From a virus, in the IMG/VR virus record IMGVR_UViG_3300023110_000072, positions 1 through 41,359 of that record: a DNA stretch of 41,359 nucleotides. One strand, 5' to 3'. Below are positions 6,723 to 15,428 of the stretch, piece by piece. The stretch's first letter is position 1; every line of letters begins with the position of its first letter. The notes beneath the pieces are model-generated. The model saw nothing but the letters and a program-made list of their open reading frames with translations, had not been told where the DNA came from and did not search any database. The position numbers were made by a program, and so were the translations under genes.

Positions 6723-7038
6723 AACCAACAAAATTGTAAGGAATTGGTTTAACCAATCCTTGTTTAACTGCATATGGATATTCTTCGTTCAACCAATAGT
6801 TTTGAACATTATCCACTTCATCATGTATATCTTGGTAAAGGTCATTGATATCATACCCACTACCATACTTAATACCACCACAAAGAACCATTAGTTCATT
6901 GAGTTTATTGAAATCGTTTTGGTATTTAACTATTGATTCGATGATATTTTCTTTCATCATATCAGCAACCTTGTCATTGTAATCATACATTTCTTTTGAC
7001 CAAGGTTTTGTTACTTTAGGTTTTATTAGTACTTTCAT
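6712..7038 (-). CDS. Hypothetical protein, 108 aa
   Basis: This protein starts MKVLIKPKVTKPWSKEMYDYND. It is mostly helical and acidic, with a motif-like LMVLCGGIKYGSGYDINDLY in the middle and an aromatic-rich end (NYWLNEEYPYAV). No family recognised. It lies two bases after the preceding gene and overlaps the SWIM gene, so it is cotranscribed from the promoter at 7351-7381. Confidence 0.65.
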   Translation of the reverse strand: MKVLIKPKVTKPWSKEMYDYNDKVADMMKENIIESIVKYQNDFNKLNELMVLCGGIKYGSGYDINDLYQDIHDEVDNVQNYWLNEEYPYAVKQGLVKPIPYNFVGYDK

Positions 7039-7040
7039 AA

Positions 7041-7313
7041 CTATGAATTTAAAGTTAACATTGAAAGAGGAACATTATAAGAACCAAATCCATTTAGAAC
7101 TTCGATTACAGCCTTAGTTCGGTTAATTTTCTTAACTCTACATTGTTTACCATTCAACTTAGGATGGTTAACATTTACATTAGCTCCAATATAAAGTTCA
7201 TTCTTTATATCCCAAGCTAATTCGGATTTTTTAATTTTGATTACTTCAACTACTTTAGAGTTCAACTCTCGTAGTTCTTCAAGGGAAAGGTTTTTTAATT
7301 CTGAATAATTCAT
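7041..7313 (-). CDS. Small phage protein with N-terminal helix and SH3/KOW-like end
   Basis: A 90-residue protein. The first 35 residues (SLEELRELNSKVVEVIKIKK) form an amphipathic helix. Residues 43-87 (GANVNVNHPKLNGKQ, CRVKKINRTKAVIEV) look like a small KOW/SH3-type beta barrel: glycine, valine-rich strands, a basic K-I-N-R loop, and a final NVPLSML. I recall similar unnamed phage proteins. The barrel may bind nucleic acid, but no experiment is known to me. It is the first gene after the promoter at 7351-7381. Confidence 0.65.
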   Translation of the reverse strand: MNYSELKNLSLEELRELNSKVVEVIKIKKSELAWDIKNELYIGANVNVNHPKLNGKQCRVKKINRTKAVIEVLNGFGSYNVPLSMLTLNS

Positions 7314-7341
7314 ATCTTTTATCTTTTAATGGTTTAACTTA

Positions 7342-7381
7342 TTTACATAGTAAATATACGAAAAATATTTCATATATCCAA
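7342..7381 (-). promoter_or_regulatory. Bacteroidota-type promoter with overlapping palindrome
   Basis: Coding strand: TTG (7379-7381), exactly 20 bases, TATATTTA (7351-7358), then a TTTACTATGTAAA inverted repeat (7342-7354) over the expected transcription start. The -7 region and palindrome are identical to those of the promoter at 7999-8038 over about 25 bases, suggesting shared control by a repressor or activator. Confidence 0.7.
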
Positions 7382-7399
7382 GCATTTTTTTACTTTTTT

Positions 7400-7630
7400 T
7401 TAAAGAAATTGATAATTGTATTGATATCCACAATCATCATCATACCACTCATCTTCTTTAACCTGATTTAAAGGATTTAGGATTTCGTTTAACTTATCAA
7501 CATCAACTTGTTTCCAATATCCAAATCGAAGATAGATTGGATTTCCACCGCCAAAGGTTTGACCTACTTCGAACTCACCAATTTCATTGTTGATTTTTTC
7601 AAGGGTTTTAAAATCAATTTTATTTCTCAT
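7400..7630 (-). CDS. Hypothetical protein, 76 aa
   Basis: A small acidic protein (MRNKIDFKTLEKINNEIGEF start) with a central glycine-rich turn (QTFGGGNPIYLRFGYWKQVD) and an acidic, tyrosine-rich C-terminus (DEWYDDDCGYQYNYQFL). No family recognised. It follows the 118-residue gene by 12 bases and probably shares its promoter; an 86-base gap holding the next promoter comes after it. Confidence 0.6.
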   Translation of the reverse strand: MRNKIDFKTLEKINNEIGEFEVGQTFGGGNPIYLRFGYWKQVDVDKLNEILNPLNQVKEDEWYDDDCGYQYNYQFL

Positions 7631-7642
7631 ATCTTTTAGGGT

Positions 7643-7999
7643 TTAAATTCCACTTTCCATTCGTTGAACCTTATTGTGATGTTCAGCCTCTGAATACTCC
7701 ACTATCGAAAGTACAGGATTGAACTTAGTCATCAACTTACCACTAGCGAATCGCCAGATTACATTATCAATGAAATCTTTTATCATAAATGTTCCATCAG
7801 AAGAACCAAATCCTTGGTCCTCATCCCAATCGTTTGTCCATTCAGTAGCAACTTCAGTTGCAATATCCAATAAATCCCATTGGTGGATTTTTAAATCACC
7901 AATCATTTTGGTGAAACCATTAACTCGATGAGAGTTGAAAAGAAGGGTTGTGGGGTCAATCAAATAATTCATACTTTTAAGGTTTATATTATCACTCAT
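7643..7999 (-). CDS. Hypothetical early phage protein, 118 aa
   Basis: Soluble protein starting MSDNINLKSMNYLIDPTTLLF, with a conserved-looking acidic block DWDEDQGFGSSDGTFMIKDF near 77-96. No catalytic motif or domain recognised. It is the first gene after the promoter at 7999-8038, whose palindrome touches the start codon, so its expression is likely directly controlled at that site. Confidence 0.65.
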   Translation of the reverse strand: MSDNINLKSMNYLIDPTTLLFNSHRVNGFTKMIGDLKIHQWDLLDIATEVATEWTNDWDEDQGFGSSDGTFMIKDFIDNVIWRFASGKLMTKFNPVLSIVEYSEAEHHNKVQRMESGI

Positions 8000-8038
8000 T
8001 TACATAGTAAATATACGAAAAAAAGTTGAGATGACCAA
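7999..8038 (-). promoter_or_regulatory. Bacteroidota-type promoter with overlapping palindrome
   Basis: Coding strand: TTG (8036-8038), exactly 20 bases, TATATTTA (8008-8015), followed by the inverted repeat TTTACTATGTAAA (7999-8011), which ends at the start codon of the 118-residue gene. The leader would be only a few bases long. The same element recurs at 7342-7381. Confidence 0.7.
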
Positions 8039-8050
8039 GCAAAAAGTGAA

Positions 8051-8737
8051 TTATTTTTGCAAAAAATTAAATATTTTTTTAGCTAATTTTTCATGACCTT
8101 CTTGTGATAAATGAAAATCACCATTATCGTGAATATTATTTTCTGTAAGTTTGTTTTCTAAAGACCAATTCATAATATTTGATAGTTCATTTGGTATGTA
8201 CTTATCAAATGGTGATTTAATTTCTGGCCATGCTAACATTTGAAAATCAACATTTTTAATCGATGAAGAAATAAGTTTTAAAATTGAATAAGTTGAAAAT
8301 ATATCATCAAACATTATATAGTGTTCACCAGATAATCGTGCTCCATATGTATCCGAAAATTGTGTAAACTCATCATCTCTATTATCATCATCTCTATTAA
8401 ACATACCAGGTAGAATATGTATAATATTATCAACCTTACCCCAATTACCTTCTAAATAAAATTCAGAATCACTTCTTTTATCTAAAAGTTCAAAAGATTT
8501 TCTATGATAATCTGTAAGTTGGAATAGTATTAATGAGTTTTTTCGTATTTCTTCATTTAAAAAAGCAGTAATTAAAGATTTTCTTAAAAATTCATTTCCT
8601 GCACTATTTCTTGAATAATCAAATATTTCAGATATATTCAACTCATGGGCCACTATGCGAGAAAATGGGATGTTTTGTCCTTTATGAGAAGTACCAGATG
8701 AATGAGAACATCCAAATATATAAATGTTTGAGTACAT
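8051..8737 (-). CDS. SGNH/GDSL-like hydrolase
   Basis: A 228-residue protein with the layout of SGNH hydrolases: block I FGCSHSSG with candidate nucleophile Ser11, RNSAGNEFL (Gly47, Asn48) as oxyanion-hole blocks, and a C-terminal GDFHLSQEGH with Asp207 and His209 as the remaining acid and base. SGNH enzymes are esterases, including carbohydrate deacetylases and acyltransferases. No signal peptide is seen, so it would act inside the cell or on virion components. It overlaps the upstream dioxygenase-like gene by one base (TAATG), suggesting translational coupling and related roles. Substrate unknown. Confidence 0.7.
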   Translation of the reverse strand: MYSNIYIFGCSHSSGTSHKGQNIPFSRIVAHELNISEIFDYSRNSAGNEFLRKSLITAFLNEEIRKNSLILFQLTDYHRKSFELLDKRSDSEFYLEGNWGKVDNIIHILPGMFNRDDDNRDDEFTQFSDTYGARLSGEHYIMFDDIFSTYSILKLISSSIKNVDFQMLAWPEIKSPFDKYIPNELSNIMNWSLENKLTENNIHDNGDFHLSQEGHEKLAKKIFNFLQK

Positions 8738-9489
8738 TATATTTTTGCTGAACCAACATCAATTGGTTCTCTTTTCATATGATTACCTGTTGAGAAATCT
8801 GAACCTTCTTTTACATATCCTGTTAAGAATGCTTTTCTAAATCTTGTAGAATTGTTAGCTTCAGACCCATGCACTACATTAGAATGCAATAATGCTACTT
8901 GACCTTTTCGTAGATACCCATCTATTTTTTTAAAACCATGGTCTGGTGGTAATACACAAGGTTTTCCTCTTTCGTTTTTCCAATTCTTTGGATTTGATTT
9001 TGTTCTTTCATCATCAATTTCAATAGGCAATCTTCCTAATAAGTGAGAACCTTCTAAATACCAAACAGAACCATTGTTAGGGTCATGGTTATCAAAAGCA
9101 AGAGAAATATTTACAATTTCATTTCTATTACATTGGGTATAAAATATATTTTGGTGTTGGTCTCTACCTAATTGTCCTGGTGGTTTAAAATAAGCCCATG
9201 TTTGTACAGCAAATATTTTACCTTGCATTAAAAATTCACAAGCTTCTATAATTTTAGGATGTTTCATTAATTCAGAAAGTTTATCTGAATCTTTATGTGG
9301 ATACATATATGGGTCATATTCTCCCCACTGTCCATCTGTATCATTTTCTTGTCTTTGGACTCTGATTCGTTCTAATTCCTCAGCATAAAAATCTACTTCT
9401 TCCTCTGTTAATAGATTTAAAATAGATACTCCTTTGTATCTCCAATCAAAAAGTAGTTGTTGTTTTTCTTCGTGTGATAAATAACCCAT
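8737..9489 (-). CDS. Phytanoyl-CoA dioxygenase (PhyH)-like protein
   Basis: A 250-residue protein of the PhyH branch of 2-oxoglutarate/Fe(II) oxygenases. Visible blocks are FKPPGQLGRDQHQNIFY at 101-117, FDNHDPNNGSVWYLEGSH at 132-149 (typical NG.. ..GSH strand), and HSNVVHGSEANNSTRFRKAF at 202-221 with distal His207 and an Arg at 216 or 218 for the co-substrate. The first iron-binding pair reads His112-Gln-Asn114, not HxD, so one canonical ligand is altered or the pairing is shifted. It forms a pair with the SGNH gene. A role in modifying a sugar or lipid on the virion or host is possible but inferred. Confidence 0.75.
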   Translation of the reverse strand: MGYLSHEEKQQLLFDWRYKGVSILNLLTEEEVDFYAEELERIRVQRQENDTDGQWGEYDPYMYPHKDSDKLSELMKHPKIIEACEFLMQGKIFAVQTWAYFKPPGQLGRDQHQNIFYTQCNRNEIVNISLAFDNHDPNNGSVWYLEGSHLLGRLPIEIDDERTKSNPKNWKNERGKPCVLPPDHGFKKIDGYLRKGQVALLHSNVVHGSEANNSTRFRKAFLTGYVKEGSDFSTGNHMKREPIDVGSAKI

Positions 9490-9521
9490 GTAACCTAATT
9501 TTTAGTTTATATCTATATATA

Positions 9522-9917
9522 TTACGATTTGTAAAATTGTAATAAATTTGGTAAGTATAATTTTAAATTTGGAATTTCTTTTGATAAAAGTTGTATTGCT
9601 ATTCTATTTGATTCTGATACTGATTTATCAAGAATATTTCCCTTATCATCATATTGTGTTTCTTTAGGTCCTTTTATTCTCCAATCTAAACTTACTACTC
9701 TATAAAATGGATTTGTTAGATAGTTACTAAATTGAATTGAATTTATCTCATAAATAGGAGAACCTTTATCATTTGATTTTTGACAAAAAAACCGCGTTAT
9801 ATATCCTCTTGTATAATCAATTTCATTTGGAGTAGGTATATGAGTTTTTACTCTTATCCTATTAAAAGAGTGTTTTTGATTTGTCAACTCATTATATTTA
9901 TCTACTATATTTTTCAT
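9522..9917 (-). CDS. Putative virion-associated protein, 131 aa
   Basis: I do not recognise the family. The protein starts MKNIVDKYNELTNQKHSF and contains a beta-rich segment (YTRGYITRFFCQKSND, FYRVVSLDWRIKGP) and a C-terminal helix that ends LPNLLQFYKS. Its start codon overlaps the end of the hub-like gene by one base, placing it as the last gene of the tail operon. A structural or tail-assembly role is inferred from position only. Confidence 0.6.
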   Translation of the reverse strand: MKNIVDKYNELTNQKHSFNRIRVKTHIPTPNEIDYTRGYITRFFCQKSNDKGSPIYEINSIQFSNYLTNPFYRVVSLDWRIKGPKETQYDDKGNILDKSVSESNRIAIQLLSKEIPNLKLYLPNLLQFYKS

Positions 9918-12322
9918 TATGAGAAATTTCTTAACTTTCCTTTAACTTTAGTTTTCCATAAACCACCCCCAAGTTCGTGTCCTACTTCTACCACTTGAAA
10001 GGCACTTTGTTTAAATTTCGCAGGTAAATCTTTTATCTTAAATATTTGACCTGTTACAATTCCTGTTATTCCAAATGTTTCAAATTCAAAACTTATTGGA
10101 ATAAGTACATTTGTAGATGATTCAGTTGTTGCTTTTGATAATAATTTAAATAAAGCTCTATCAGTCCAACCAGCTACCAGTAAAACGGATTCCGCTTCTG
10201 CATTCGCAGTATTAAAATTTATCCAAGTACTTCCTTCGGTAATATCATAATCACCATTTCTATCTTTTACTCCAGTAATTACTTTTCCATATTGTAAAAA
10301 TAATTCAAAATTAGCTTTTCTTATTTCATCCTCATCTGGTGTTTCTTCTTCATCACCTGTTTCATCAGCTGGTTCTTTTTCAGGTTTAAATGAATTTAAA
10401 ATTGATAAGACAGGGTCTTGTTCTACATTGAAAATATTTGATAACTTTACATTAGTTGCACCATCACTATTCGTATTAACACTCGTTGAATTTCTTTGAC
10501 CTATTATTGAATTTTTCATCGCAGCTGGTAAATCCATATCAAAGTTTGAAGTTAAAAATGGTGTGTCTACTCCACTTGACACAAATTTAGGACATTCATC
10601 AAATAAACTTCTATCAGGTGAACAAAGTGTATTATCATAAACTTCAAGTTGATTATCTGCATCTTGTTTATTAGGAGTTTGAGCTATTTCAAAATACCAA
10701 TAATTATCAACTGCGGATGCAATACCATTTAAAAGTTCTAAATATATATCTTTTATAACAACATTATTTCTTCCCAATACTTCACAGAAAAATTCAAAAT
10801 TAACAAACAAGTCTTTTAAATATCCGTAAGTATGTGCTTCAAAATCTTGAGTTATTGTACCATCTGGCCATTTATATTCATTTAAGGGTTTGACCTGTGG
10901 AAAACACATATCATCCTCTATGTCAAATTGGTCTAAATCCGCAGTTTCTTCAGGTACTCCATTTTTTATCGAAAGAAATGGTGAATTTCCTTCAACCTCC
11001 GATGTTGATGATAATGCCTTTATCAAATCAAATGCAGGTGTATTTCTATTTGGTATAAATACTTTAGAAACATCAGTAGAAAACATATGTTTAAATCCTC
11101 TACACAATGTGTAATTGGTTTCTATTTTAAAATTCATAGGTTTTACACCAGAACAAGGTGGTGCGTTATCTGTACGCTCTGTTAAATCTACTGCATAAGA
11201 ATTTAAAATTTCAAAAGCAAGTTCTAATCTTATAAAACTCGAAGTATCAAAAATTTGGATACCTGATGGAATTTTAGCATTATAATCATTTTTTTTAGAA
11301 TTTATACTTTGTCCTTCTAATTTTTCTGTTAAAGTTTCTCGGATTTTTTCATCCATATTAATAAAATTACCTTTATGGGCCCAACCCTTTCCCCTACTAT
11401 CTTTACCCACAGTCAATAAATTTTTAACTTTTTGTGTTTGTTTTTCTTGAGGTAATCTATTAAACATTTGCATAAAAAGAGAACGGCCAATAAAATAATC
11501 AATTCCTTTAGCATAAAACCGTTGTTGTGCTTTAATTTTTGATTTTGAAAATTTTAATCCTCCTTTTGGTTTGTTATCCGCATCAACATCACCACCTTTA
11601 TGTTGTTGTAAAAATGCTGGTATTTCTCCTATTGTTGTAAGTTCAACATCTAATATATAAGTTTCACCCTCTGAATTTTTTAAACCACTCTTGGTTATAA
11701 AACCAAGATATCCACTATATTTGTAATCTGAGTTTTGTTCCTTTTCTTTAACATGAATAAAATTATTATACTTTGCCATTTCACATGCACCATTACTAAG
11801 AGTTAAAGATGCCTTTTGTTGAAGTGATTTTGGGTGATTCCAACCATATTCAACTAATACTGTATATCCTGGTTCTGCAAAGTATTTCTGAAGTGTTTCA
11901 GCTTGTTTTAATGTAAAGGCCTTGATAGAAAAATTAGTTTTTCTTGATAATCCACCTGCACCAAATGTTAAACTTAAAGCATCAATTGTAGGTGATGGTC
12001 TAAATATTCTATCTGTTTCAGGTGTTCTTTGAACTGAATATGATTCTTTTTTACCAGCCTTTGTTGTTGTAACTGATTCTGAAAATGCATAAACATTGTT
12101 TCCTCCAAAATCTACACCAACTCTACCAGATTTACCACTATCACCGTAAGTATCCACAAAGGCATTTGATGAATTAATAGATTCAAGTATCAATCCATTA
12201 TTATAAGCAGATGCAATTCTTAACCACGGCATATATTCACTTACTTCTCTATTATTACCGCTTCGGTCGTTTAATAGTTTAGTAACACCTGGTTCGAAAT
12301 TTGATAAGTTTGGAAATAACAT
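9917..12322 (-). CDS. Putative baseplate hub protein
   Basis: An 801-residue protein, last large gene of the tail block. The N-terminal region is beta-rich (LILESINSSNAFVDTYG; FTLKQAETLQKYF; YTVLVEYGWNHP), and the C-terminus, KIKDLPAKFKQSAFQVVEVGH then LWKTKVKGKLRN, resembles the end of hub proteins such as T4 gp27/P2 gpD, where a strand VxxVxH..... W.T is conserved. A Glu/Asp-rich linker (DETGDEEETPDEDE) lies near 655-670. Position after the LysM protein agrees with a hub or hub-attached baseplate role. It is longer than gp27 (about 390 aa), so it could be a fusion. Moderate confidence in the name. Confidence 0.5.
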   Translation of the reverse strand: MLFPNLSNFEPGVTKLLNDRSGNNREVSEYMPWLRIASAYNNGLILESINSSNAFVDTYGDSGKSGRVGVDFGGNNVYAFSESVTTTKAGKKESYSVQRTPETDRIFRPSPTIDALSLTFGAGGLSRKTNFSIKAFTLKQAETLQKYFAEPGYTVLVEYGWNHPKSLQQKASLTLSNGACEMAKYNNFIHVKEKEQNSDYKYSGYLGFITKSGLKNSEGETYILDVELTTIGEIPAFLQQHKGGDVDADNKPKGGLKFSKSKIKAQQRFYAKGIDYFIGRSLFMQMFNRLPQEKQTQKVKNLLTVGKDSRGKGWAHKGNFINMDEKIRETLTEKLEGQSINSKKNDYNAKIPSGIQIFDTSSFIRLELAFEILNSYAVDLTERTDNAPPCSGVKPMNFKIETNYTLCRGFKHMFSTDVSKVFIPNRNTPAFDLIKALSSTSEVEGNSPFLSIKNGVPEETADLDQFDIEDDMCFPQVKPLNEYKWPDGTITQDFEAHTYGYLKDLFVNFEFFCEVLGRNNVVIKDIYLELLNGIASAVDNYWYFEIAQTPNKQDADNQLEVYDNTLCSPDRSLFDECPKFVSSGVDTPFLTSNFDMDLPAAMKNSIIGQRNSTSVNTNSDGATNVKLSNIFNVEQDPVLSILNSFKPEKEPADETGDEEETPDEDEIRKANFELFLQYGKVITGVKDRNGDYDITEGSTWINFNTANAEAESVLLVAGWTDRALFKLLSKATTESSTNVLIPISFEFETFGITGIVTGQIFKIKDLPAKFKQSAFQVVEVGHELGGGLWKTKVKGKLRNFS

Positions 12323-12324
12323 AA

Positions 12325-12615
12325 TTATTTATTAAAATTATTTATAATTTCTAAATAGTCTTTAGGTATTCTAAGAATAGTACCATCTTCAAATGCAAAT
12401 GGAGCATCGTGTATATTGTTTGCCGCTAATATAATCCAATGTAATGAAGAATCTCCATAGAACTGATTTGCAAGAGTATCTAATCTATCTCCTGTTTGAG
12501 TAACGATATAGATATCATTATCCTTTAATGGAATATTTGGATATATCTTTGATTTATATACCTCTCTACCATCTTTGAGTTTTTGAGTTTTGTTATTTGA
12601 ATATCTACTTGCCAT
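12325..12615 (-). CDS. LysM-domain baseplate protein (gp53/gpX-like)
   Basis: A 96-residue protein that is nearly all LysM: NDIYIVTQTGDRLDTLANQFY at about 33-53, then LHWIILAANNI and a closing DGTILRIPKDY. In contractile tails, short LysM proteins (P2 gpX, T4 gp53 with a LysM-like domain) stabilise hub or wedge joints rather than bind peptidoglycan from outside. The location between a large baseplate protein and the hub-like gene, with gaps of 2 and 8 bases, fits this role. Confidence 0.8.
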   Translation of the reverse strand: MASRYSNNKTQKLKDGREVYKSKIYPNIPLKDNDIYIVTQTGDRLDTLANQFYGDSSLHWIILAANNIHDAPFAFEDGTILRIPKDYLEIINNFNK

Positions 12616-12623
12616 AATTTATA

Positions 12624-15425
12624 TTATCCTACTTTATATACTCCACCGTTAGCCTTTCTATTAGCTTCTCTTTCTTCTCTTTTCTGTTTGAGCTCTTGTG
12701 CCTTTATTTTATCTCTTTCTTCTTTTTTCTTTAAGTTTTCTTCTCTTTGTTTTTTTAGTTTTTCTTCTCTTTCTTTTGCTCTTCGTTCTTTTTCTAATCT
12801 AATGTTTTCTTCTTTTTCTAATCTTGCATCTTCTGCATCTCTTGCTAATTGTAAAGCATCAGGTTGAGTACCAATTGGGTCATCTATATTCTGTTTTACC
12901 CAATCAAGATATTTTTTATTTCCGATTATTTCACCAGTAGCTGCATTATATAATCCTGTTTGATAACAAACATATTCATATTCAGTCCCTCTAACTTCAT
13001 TTACTTTTTTATAATAATATCCAACATTACCATCTATATCTGTTACTTTTCTAACATCTTTTGGATTTCTATATTTTATTTCTCCAATGGCCCAATCTTC
13101 AACTCCTTGAGATTTCAATTCTTCTGCCTTTTTATCAGCATCACTTAAAACTTTAGATTCTGTTGTTTCTTTTGTTTGTTCTTTTCCTGTATCCTTTGGT
13201 GTATCAGTTGATTCTTTACCAGTATTTAAAGATTTAGGAGTAGAATTAGTACCTGAATTGTTATTTTCTTTAGAATTTTGTTCATCTTGTACAATTCCTC
13301 TATTATCTACTTTAGGTGGTGATTTGGAGAAACTATCAGAATTAGCAGATGAACCACCTCCTATATTAGAAGTACCTCCACCTGTTTGTGAATCTCCACT
13401 AAATGAACCTCCTTGAGCCCCTCTTTTTTCATTTACAAGTTTAATAGCCTCATCACTTCTCTTATATGAATATAAAGTTTGTTCATCTCCAACTTGTTCA
13501 ATAAATTTAAAAGTAATTGAAACATCCACTAACTTTGGTAATTGCAATCCATCTATATCAATTTCCCAATTACTATTATCTGGAACTGTGTATGAAAGTG
13601 ATTCTATAAATGATGTTTTATTATTATACATATCTCCTAACCTAAATTCGATAATTGGTGGATTTGCATATTTTATATCATTATGAGTTGATATTTTTGG
13701 ATATGCTTGTTTTGATAAAAATTCAATTTTTTGCCACATAGTAGCCAACTCAGTAGGATTGTAACAAAACATTTGAAGTGTAAGTGCTAAGTTACGCTCT
13801 ACCCCATCGTATGTATAAAAACTAAAAGGATTTCCAAAAAATTTAGATGTACTCCATTGTGGTGAAACTGTTTCTGTTATACCAGTTACACTTGTTCTGA
13901 AATGTACAGATTTTCCTCCTTTTGGTTGTATCCAAAACGGAATTAAATCTAATCTTTCTAATTCTTCAGTATTACCAGTTAATCCTTCAGAGTTTATCCT
14001 ATCTCCACCATTTGTAATCCCATATAAGGATTCCATATTTTCAGAAGTACCACTTTCACCACTATTCTTTGGATATTTATTTTCAGAAGTATATGGATTT
14101 TTTGAATACCCCTTTAATCTAAAAAACTTACTTTCTCTTGAACTTGCATTTTGTGGTAATACACTTAAATCTATTCTTGTGAAATTACCACTTTGGTCAT
14201 CATCTGTTGCTTCTTCTCTAACAATATCAGAATATTTTAATTCATTTGAATAGTTAGTGTTGGTAGATTTACCTTCTCCTAATTTTTTATTGTTTTCTTG
14301 TGATAAATCTGTTTTTCTTTGTAATTCATTTTCAGTTTCTGCAGTTGGAGTTTGTATATCTGTATCTACACTCTCTTCTGTAATGTAAGTATCTGTATAT
14401 GATGTATATGTAGAATTAGGTGAATAATTTCTTTGATTATTTGAACTTATACTATCACCAAGAGTTTTTTTCTTATTTAATTTTTCAGCAACATCCTTTT
14501 TTAAATCTACCTCTTTTTCTGAATCAGGAAGTGATAGTTGTGTTTCTCTACTATCATTTTCTGTAAATGGTAAATTAACAGTTGAATATTTTTCTGTATC
14601 TGTATATTCAATAGAAGGAGTTACTTTTCCTACTTGTTTATTTTTATTGAGTAAATTTTTTGTTTTACTTTTTAACTCATCAATTTTATCTGTTGCTTGA
14701 GATTCTAAAAGTTGAAGTTTATCGTTCTCAGGTTCATTATATTGATTATTTCTAATTGTAGTTGAATATGGATTTACAGAAGAATATTCATACGAACCAT
14801 TTGTTGGTTCATTTTCTCCTAATCCAGCAGGTGAACCAAATAGTTTATCTCTTAACTTATCTTTAACAAGTGAAATACCCTGTCCTAAGATATTTCTACC
14901 GATAGTTCTAAAATTACCACCACCAGTTTGTTTTAAGAATTTTCCAAATTCAGTTCCATTAGCATCATTTCTTATTTTACCAAGAGTAATCATTGTATCA
15001 GGTTCAATTCCGGCCTGTAAACCTCCATGACCATCAACATAAGTTGGAATCATTGCATTGGGAATACCTAATCGAGAATTAATACCATCTCTTGCTTGAT
15101 TTAAAGAAGTTACTTTGCCACCAAATACAAATTTACCAAACTTACCTTCTGTGATTTTCCCTAAACCTTGTCCAATTAACCCACCATCACCGGCAGAACC
15201 ACCAGTTGCCTGTTTCATCTTCTCAACTGATGATGTACTTCTATTAGCAATTCTTACAGATTCATTACCATATATTAAAGGATTATTTAATTCTACTGCA
15301 GACTTAATTCTAATACCTGTTGCTTCTTGTTCAATAACAGTATCCTTATCAGGCTTTACTGAGGTATAATTAGTACCAAAAACCCAATTTGATTGTCCTT
15401 CGTATATTTCCTTTAATGTTGGCAT
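12624..15425 (-). CDS. Large baseplate/tail protein with disordered middle and charged C-terminal helix
   Basis: A 933-residue protein directly after the tape measure gene. Three parts are visible: an N-terminal globular part with many NxxxG turns (1-200), a long Ser/Thr/Asn/Glu-rich low-complexity stretch (about 230-480), and a folded domain (about 490-670) containing RTSVTGITETVSPQWSTSKF and RNLALTLQMFCYNPTELATM, similar in style to tail-tube-initiator or baseplate-cap proteins. After another low-complexity linker, the last 70 residues are almost entirely Glu/Lys/Arg repeats, likely a single charged helix. Position suggests the baseplate-tube junction (gp48/gp54 role), which is inference. 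Confidence 0.55.
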   Translation of the reverse strand: MPTLKEIYEGQSNWVFGTNYTSVKPDKDTVIEQEATGIRIKSAVELNNPLIYGNESVRIANRSTSSVEKMKQATGGSAGDGGLIGQGLGKITEGKFGKFVFGGKVTSLNQARDGINSRLGIPNAMIPTYVDGHGGLQAGIEPDTMITLGKIRNDANGTEFGKFLKQTGGGNFRTIGRNILGQGISLVKDKLRDKLFGSPAGLGENEPTNGSYEYSSVNPYSTTIRNNQYNEPENDKLQLLESQATDKIDELKSKTKNLLNKNKQVGKVTPSIEYTDTEKYSTVNLPFTENDSRETQLSLPDSEKEVDLKKDVAEKLNKKKTLGDSISSNNQRNYSPNSTYTSYTDTYITEESVDTDIQTPTAETENELQRKTDLSQENNKKLGEGKSTNTNYSNELKYSDIVREEATDDDQSGNFTRIDLSVLPQNASSRESKFFRLKGYSKNPYTSENKYPKNSGESGTSENMESLYGITNGGDRINSEGLTGNTEELERLDLIPFWIQPKGGKSVHFRTSVTGITETVSPQWSTSKFFGNPFSFYTYDGVERNLALTLQMFCYNPTELATMWQKIEFLSKQAYPKISTHNDIKYANPPIIEFRLGDMYNNKTSFIESLSYTVPDNSNWEIDIDGLQLPKLVDVSITFKFIEQVGDEQTLYSYKRSDEAIKLVNEKRGAQGGSFSGDSQTGGGTSNIGGGSSANSDSFSKSPPKVDNRGIVQDEQNSKENNNSGTNSTPKSLNTGKESTDTPKDTGKEQTKETTESKVLSDADKKAEELKSQGVEDWAIGEIKYRNPKDVRKVTDIDGNVGYYYKKVNEVRGTEYEYVCYQTGLYNAATGEIIGNKKYLDWVKQNIDDPIGTQPDALQLARDAEDARLEKEENIRLEKERRAKEREEKLKKQREENLKKKEERDKIKAQELKQKREEREANRKANGGVYKVG

Positions 15426-15428
15426 ATA

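Noticed and set aside
6723-6773. A longer start for the SWIM protein (80 residues)
   Set aside because: It would overlap the upstream gene by about 60 bases; the ATG at 6722 leaves a short coupling overlap and keeps the whole zinc finger.
8701-8737. A TATAAAT-like stretch near 8720 as another late promoter
   Set aside because: It lies inside the SGNH coding region downstream of its start and does not match the motif fully.
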